A stretch of 64,000 bases of DNA from Phaeobacter sp. 11ANDIMAR09 (GTDB taxonomy: Bacteria > Pseudomonadota > Alphaproteobacteria > Rhodobacterales > Rhodobacteraceae): NCBI RefSeq assembly GCF_001294455.1, contig NZ_LIKT01000006.1, forward strand, positions 1-64,000, read 5' to 3'. The notes beneath the pieces were generated by a model. It had not been told where the DNA came from. It worked only from the letters and a program-made list of their open reading frames with translations, and did no database searches. Positions 60,327 to 64,000 of the stretch are shown here, one piece after another. Each line of letters starts with the position of its first letter. Position 1 is the stretch's first letter. Made by a program: the position numbers and the translations under genes.

Positions 60327-61760
60327 ATGAAAATGGCCGATGGCTCTTTGGGAAGCCCCGCGCAAATGCGGGATCCGAACTATACTCCACCCCTGGCGCG
60401 CGCGGTGCCGCTGGGCATCCAGCATGTGCTGGCAATGTTTGTCTCTAATGTAACGCCGGCGATCATCGTGGCGGGGGCGGCGGGTTTTGGCTTTGGCTCC
60501 AACTCGCCGGATTTCCCGGAACTGCTCTATCTGATCCAGATGTCGATGCTCTTTGCCGGGGTGGCGACGCTGTTGCAGACCGTCACTCTGGGGCCGGTTG
60601 GCGCGGCGCTGCCGATTGTGCAGGGCACCAGCTTTGCCTTTTTGCCGATCATGATCCCGCTGGTGGCGGGCAAAGGCGTGGACGGCCTGGCGGCGCTCTA
60701 TGGCGGTGTGCTGATTGGCGGCATCTTCCATGGGCTCCTGGGGCTGGTGATTGGCAAGGTCCGGTTCGCGCTGCCGCCGCTGGTCACGGGGCTGGTGGTG
60801 ACGATGATCGGTCTTGCTCTGGTCAAGGTGGGTATCCAATACGCCGCGGGCGGTGTGCCTGCGATTGGCACGCCGGAATATGGTTCTTTGTTGAACTGGT
60901 CAGCGGCGCTGGTGGTGATCTTTGCCACGCTGGGGCTCAAGTTTTTTGCCCGTGGTATGCTGTCGGTTTCTGCCGTGCTTTTGGGGCTGATCGTGGGCTA
61001 TATCTATGCGCTGATGATGGGCATGGTCACCATTGAAGCGATCAGTGGCAGCTGGTCACGCGCGGCGGGCTTTGCGCTGCCGGTGCCTTTCAAATACGGG
61101 TTTGAACTCTCGTTTGCGGCTATTCTGGGCTTTTGCTTGATGGCCTTTGTTTCGGCAGTTGAGACGGTTGGTGATGTCAGCGGCATCACCCGGGGCGGGG
61201 CCAAGCGGGAAGCAACAGAGGCGGAAATCACCGGGGCCACCTATGCCGATGGTATCGGATCGGCTGTTGCGGGGATCTTTGGCGGGCTGCCCAATACCTC
61301 GTTCAGCCAGAACGTCGGGTTGATTGCCATGACTGGGGTGATGAGCCGCCATGTGGTGACTATCGGCGCCTTGTTCCTGATCCTCTGTGGCCTGGTGCCC
61401 AAGGTTGGCGCGATCATTCGTACCATCCCGATCGAGGTGCTGGGCGGTGGCGTCATTGTGATGTTTGGCATGGTGGTGGCCGCAGGGATTTCGATGCTGT
61501 CGGATGTGGACTGGAACCGGCGCAATATGGTGATCTTTGCGATTTCTCTGTCGGTTGGCCTGGGGCTGCAGCTGGAACCCGGCGCGGTGCAATACCTGCC
61601 GGGCACGCTGAAAATCTTGATGACCAGTGGCCTGCTGCCAGCGGCGCTTATTGCCATTGTTTTGAACTTGATCCTCCCGGCGGAACTTGCGGATGAGGCA
61701 ACTGAGGAAGTCTCAGGTGGCATGGCAGGTCATGGCGATGGCAGCCTGCCCGGAGAATGA
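60327..61760 (+). CDS. NCS2-family purine (urate/xanthine) permease
   Basis: A 477-residue inner-membrane transporter of the nucleobase:cation symporter-2 family, with about 14 membrane helices. The NCS2 hallmarks are visible: QHVLAMFVSNVTPAIIVAG near residue 31, PIVQGTSFAFLPIM in the middle, FLCMAFVSAVETVGD-like FCLMAFVSAVETVGDVSGIT (substrate Glu) and GLPNTSFSQNVGLIAMTGV (the Q/N-S-Q substrate-binding loop). Placement next to urate genes points to urate or xanthine as the substrate. ATG 60327 or 60333 may be the start. A clear intrinsic terminator follows. Confidence 0.92.
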   Translation: MKMADGSLGSPAQMRDPNYTPPLARAVPLGIQHVLAMFVSNVTPAIIVAGAAGFGFGSNSPDFPELLYLIQMSMLFAGVATLLQTVTLGPVGAALPIVQGTSFAFLPIMIPLVAGKGVDGLAALYGGVLIGGIFHGLLGLVIGKVRFALPPLVTGLVVTMIGLALVKVGIQYAAGGVPAIGTPEYGSLLNWSAALVVIFATLGLKFFARGMLSVSAVLLGLIVGYIYALMMGMVTIEAISGSWSRAAGFALPVPFKYGFELSFAAILGFCLMAFVSAVETVGDVSGITRGGAKREATEAEITGATYADGIGSAVAGIFGGLPNTSFSQNVGLIAMTGVMSRHVVTIGALFLILCGLVPKVGAIIRTIPIEVLGGGVIVMFGMVVAAGISMLSDVDWNRRNMVIFAISLSVGLGLQLEPGAVQYLPGTLKILMTSGLLPAALIAIVLNLILPAELADEATEEVSGGMAGHGDGSLPGE

Positions 61761-61839
61761 GGTCAAAGCCTTCTGGGTTGAGGCGGGGCTCCCGCCCAAT
61801 CCAGGACAATCAAAGATTGGCCTAGATCAGTTGGGCCCA

Positions 61840-61869
61840 GCGCCGCGCTTTGCGCGGCGCTTTTCTTTT
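61840..61869 (+). terminator. Intrinsic terminator of the purine permease gene
   Basis: GCGCCGCGC (61840-61848) and GCGCGGCGC (61852-61860) form a perfect 9-bp stem with loop TTT, followed by TTTTCTTTT. It lies 80 nt after the permease stop and forms part of the mosaic repeat. A related stem, CGCCGCGC/GCGCGGCG, lies at 62026-62044 in inverse orientation on the side of the convergent GAPDH gene. Confidence 0.7.
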
Positions 61870-61877
61870 GCTGAGAA

Positions 61878-61909
61878 GCCCTTTACGGGCAGATCTGCCC
61901 GTAAAGGGC
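61878..61909. repeat. Perfect 32-nt palindrome
   Basis: GCCCTTTACGGGCAGA at 61878-61893 is followed directly by its exact reverse complement at 61894-61909, with no spacer. It occupies the first hairpin slot of mosaic repeat copy D. In the other copies the equivalent slot has unrelated arms, so the pairing is conserved but not the bases. Confidence 0.8.
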
Positions 61910-62110
61910 GGCAACCAGGATGGTGCACCGCAGCCCGCGTCAAAGGTAAACCGCGCTGGCGCGCGGCAGCCATGGCTGCCCTTGACCCAGTCCGCGGCAA
62001 AGATCTCCGGTGGTGAGGGGGCGCACGCCGCGCAAAGCGCGGCGCCGGGCCCAACGGGAGCTCTGCAGCTTTGCTGCTGTGGCGACGGGCGGGAGCCATC
62101 CCTCTTTTGG

Positions 62111-63097
62111 TTAGCTTCTGGCCATCAGCTGGGCGACATCTAGCATGCGGGCGGAAAACCCCCATTCATTGTCATACCAGCCAAAGACCCGCGCTTGCCG
62201 CGCGCCAATCATGCGGATTTCCGGTGCGGCCAGCACCAAGGATTCCGGTCGGGCCCGCAGATCCGAAGATACCAGTGGCATCTCGGTCCAGCCCAGGACT
62301 TCAGCGCTGTGACAGCCCGCCTTCAGGGTGGAAAGGAAATCGACCTCATCCATGGGCTCTTGTAGCTGGGCGACCAGATCCACCGCCGAGACACTGGCAG
62401 TCGGCACTCGCACCGCTGCCCCGCTGATCCTGCCCTTCAGGTGCGGCAGCACCTCGTCGATCAGATGGGTGGCAGAACTGGTGGTGGGCACCATCGACAG
62501 AGCCCCGGCCCGCGAACGGGCAAAATCGCCACGCGGCGCATCCACCATGGGCTGCGAGTTGGTATAGCAATGGATGGTGGTCATATGGGCGCTGGCAATG
62601 CCGGCAATCTCATCCACCAGCTTGACCAGTGGCGCCAGGCCATTGGTGGTACAGGAGGCGTTTGAGACAATCCGCGCCGCTCCAAGCTGGTCCTCATTGG
62701 CGCCATAGACCACCGTCAGCTCGGCGGCGGGCGAGGGACCTGAGATCAGCACCTTGGCGGCCCCCGCCGCCAGGCCACGCTGGGCCACATCCGAACTGCG
62801 GGCAATGCCGGTGCAGTCCAGCACCACATCAACCCCAGAAAGATCGACACGGGTAAGATTATCCTCGTGGCGCATCTCGATAGCCTGATCCAGCACGTGG
62901 AGCTGGCCGTCACTATGGGTCACTGCATGGGGAAAGGGGCCAAAGGTGCTGTCATATTGAAACAGATAGGCGCACATTTCCAGCGGCGCGATATCATTGA
63001 TCAACACGACCTCGACACCCTCGCCGCGCGCGGTGGTAAGGATCTGGCGCAAAATGGCACGGCCGATACGTCCAAACCCATTGATGGCAATTTTCAT
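62111..63097 (-). CDS. gap: Glyceraldehyde-3-phosphate dehydrogenase-family protein
   Basis: A 328-residue NAD(P)-dependent dehydrogenase. The Rossmann motif INGFGRIGRAILRQI starts at residue 5, and the catalytic motif is SNASCTTNGLAPLV with Cys149. His176 is expected in HMTTIHCYTNSQ. Near the end are the substrate-binding RVPTASVSAVDLV and the family tail VFGWYDNEWGFSARMLDVAQ. The start at 63097 places the Rossmann strand at the amino end and numbers the catalytic Cys as usual. Several amino-terminal details differ from central GAPDH (DIAPLEMCAYLFQYDSTFGP), so an erythrose-4-phosphate dehydrogenase-like or accessory role is possible. It has no functional link to the urate genes around it. 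Confidence 0.9.
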   Translation of the reverse strand: MKIAINGFGRIGRAILRQILTTARGEGVEVVLINDIAPLEMCAYLFQYDSTFGPFPHAVTHSDGQLHVLDQAIEMRHEDNLTRVDLSGVDVVLDCTGIARSSDVAQRGLAAGAAKVLISGPSPAAELTVVYGANEDQLGAARIVSNASCTTNGLAPLVKLVDEIAGIASAHMTTIHCYTNSQPMVDAPRGDFARSRAGALSMVPTTSSATHLIDEVLPHLKGRISGAAVRVPTASVSAVDLVAQLQEPMDEVDFLSTLKAGCHSAEVLGWTEMPLVSSDLRARPESLVLAAPEIRMIGARQARVFGWYDNEWGFSARMLDVAQLMARS

Positions 63098-63208
63098 GAG
63101 CGCAACTCTCTGGCGTTCCGGATGGCGCCCAAAGGGGCGCGGGACCGGACTCTGTTGAACGAAGGTCCGGCGCAGCACATGGGACCGCAGGACCGTGAGG
63201 GAATAGGG

Positions 63209-63571
63209 TCAGTTCCGGGGGCAGATCAGGGTGGCATAATAGGCCCCGGTGATGTCACGATACAGCGTGTCGATATTGGCGCTGCAGCCAGTGGCCCCGC
63301 GAAAGGCGCGTACCGCCTGCCGGGCGCTCAGCACCGCAGGCGGGCGGTGGGGCAACAGTGCCTCATTCAACCGGATCGCCCGATGAAATCCCGGAGCCTG
63401 CTCGGCTGGGGCAACAACCCAGTTGCGGCCCAGAACCGTGACCTGTTTGGCCTCTTCCTGTGCTGCCACGGTCTGGGGCATCAGGCTGCTGGCCAGGGTG
63501 ACAGCAAGCGCGGCCACCAGGCTCAGGGGGCGTTTGGAGGTCGGTCTTGCGGATGGGCGACTTGTGATCAT
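63209..63571 (-). CDS. Small exported protein, unknown function
   Basis: A 120-residue protein I do not recognise. It has a basic amino end and a hydrophobic signal segment (LSLVAALAVTLASSLM) with a likely cleavage after TVAAQ. The mature part of about 80 residues includes RNWVVAPAEQAPGFHRAI and two cysteines (GCSANID, LICPRN) that could form a disulfide in the periplasm. It lies between GAPDH and the ureidoglycine aminohydrolase gene on the same strand, 111 nt from the first. Similar proteins may be widespread in roseobacters. Confidence 0.65.
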   Translation of the reverse strand: MITSRPSARPTSKRPLSLVAALAVTLASSLMPQTVAAQEEAKQVTVLGRNWVVAPAEQAPGFHRAIRLNEALLPHRPPAVLSARQAVRAFRGATGCSANIDTLYRDITGAYYATLICPRN

Positions 63572-63749
63572 CAGGAAAAACTCCGGCAGTCAAAAGCATT
63601 TGCCTCAGCCTAGCGCTGGGGCCTGGCTTTGCAATGGGCATCTCCGCCAGTTGGCACAAAGAATGCGGCAACCTGCGGGATCTGACAAAAGAGTGTATTG
63701 CCTTAATGGCCCTGCCAGGGGTTGTCCCCGGGGATGGCCTGCACTTGCG

Positions 63750-64000
63750 CTACAGAGAGAGAGGCATGTGCCGATTTACATCTTTGTAGAGCAGATAGCG
63801 GAAGGGGCCGGGACCGGCGGCATAGCAGGCCTGCGGGCAAAAGGCGCGCAGCCACATGAAATCCCCGGCTTCGACCTCGACCCAGTCCTTGTTCAGCAGA
63901 TAGACCGCCTTACCCTCAAGCACATAGAGCCCGTGCTCCATCACATGGGTCTCTTCAAAGGGAATGACGCCGCCGGGCTGGAAGGTGACGATGGTGACAT
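63750..64000 (-). CDS. allE: (S)-ureidoglycine aminohydrolase, carboxyl part (runs off the right edge)
   Basis: The last 83 codons of a bicupin enzyme. The readable end is QPGGVIPFEETHVMEHGLYV, LEGKAVYLLNKDWVEVEAGD, then FMWLRAFCPQACYAAGPGPF, RYLLYKDVNRHMPL. The E/H/H/Q metal-binding residues of the carboxyl cupin are recognisable (EETHVMEHG). The enzyme releases ammonia from (S)-ureidoglycine to give (S)-ureidoglycolate, the substrate of AllA at 59733. The start lies beyond position 64000 on the minus strand. It is separated from the main urate cluster by GAPDH and a small gene. Confidence 0.88.
   Translation of the reverse strand, partial: VTIVTFQPGGVIPFEETHVMEHGLYVLEGKAVYLLNKDWVEVEAGDFMWLRAFCPQACYAAGPGPFRYLLYKDVNRHMPLSL

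Larger units (their letters stand above)
61781..62100. repeat. GC-rich mosaic intergenic repeat, copy D, with inverted ends
   Basis: This fills the 350-nt gap between convergent genes; no gene lies there. The outer parts are inverted copies of one another: GGCGGGGCTCCCGCCC then TTGGGCCCAGCGCCGCG on the left, and CGCGGCGCCGGGCCCAA then GGGCGGGAGCC on the right. Between them are CTGAGAAG (61871-61878) leading into a 32-nt palindrome, and a TCAAAGG (61940-61946) to CCTTGACC (61980-61987) dyad. This middle part matches copies A and C. Likely roles are termination in both directions or mRNA 3'-end protection. Confidence 0.65.

Noticed and set aside
61781-62100. Insertion sequence or transposon between the permease and GAPDH genes
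   Set aside because: The inverted end blocks look like it, but there is no transposase frame and no visible target duplication; similar blocks occur singly elsewhere, so a mosaic repeat fits better.

Overview
The window reads as chromosome of a marine alphaproteobacterium of the family Rhodobacteraceae (Roseobacter group, broadly Phaeobacter/Ruegeria/Leisingera-like). This rests on the high G+C content, the rhizobial/roseobacter-type glycerol ABC transporter, a TIGR03084/acyl-CoA dehydrogenase/TetR trio, a PuuD-based urate pathway and GC-rich mosaic repeats in intergenic spaces. The genus is an inference. No rRNA, tRNA, CRISPR, phage or transposase gene was seen.

Layout. (1) 1-5.2 kb: a GntR/FCD regulator divergent from a DadA-like FAD oxidoreductase; the remnant of a methionine gamma-lyase gene divergent from an Lrp regulator; a BlaI/BlaR1-like pair. 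(2) 5.4-11.5 kb: one operon for an ABC glycerol importer (binding protein, two ATPases, two permeases, DUF2160 protein). (3) 11.8-20.3 kb: an rRNA methyltransferase-like gene, a thioesterase, a Gly/Ser/Thr repeat protein, an APH-fold kinase, an acyl-CoA dehydrogenase with its TetR regulator, a TIGR03084 protein and a degenerate DgoK-like protein.

(4) 20.8-49.5 kb: an exopolysaccharide locus with an ExoY-type initiating transferase, a BY-kinase-fold ATPase, a Wzz-type protein, a Wzx-type flippase, a Wzy/ligase-type protein, a WecG/TagA transferase and several glycosyltransferases. Inside it lies a seven-gene operon, 44605 down to 27397, whose junctions are 3-nt gaps or 4-nt overlaps. It encodes a type I PKS (KS-AT-KR-DH-carrier-TE), a glycosyltransferase, an unusual NRPS (formyltransferase, truncated condensation lobe, adenylation domain with an inserted luciferase-like monooxygenase, PCP), a phosphopantetheinyl transferase, an SGNH-hydrolase-like protein, an SGNH/glycoside-hydrolase-like fusion and another glycosyltransferase. 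I consider this the most interesting system in the window: a self-contained polyketide/peptide assembly line co-transcribed with sugar-modifying enzymes inside a polysaccharide locus.

(5) 49.6-54.9 kb: tamA-tamB, an outer-membrane assembly pair. (6) 55.1-61.8 kb: urate catabolism. PuuD, HIU hydrolase and a fused allantoinase/OHCU decarboxylase lead to allantoate; ureidoglycolate lyase and a purine permease follow, with a LysR regulator beside puuD. (7) 62.1-64 kb: a GAPDH, a small secreted protein and the 3' part of a ureidoglycine aminohydrolase gene that runs off the right edge and adds another ureide step. Four gene ends, three of them convergent pairs, are filled with related GC-rich mosaic repeats carrying strong hairpins.
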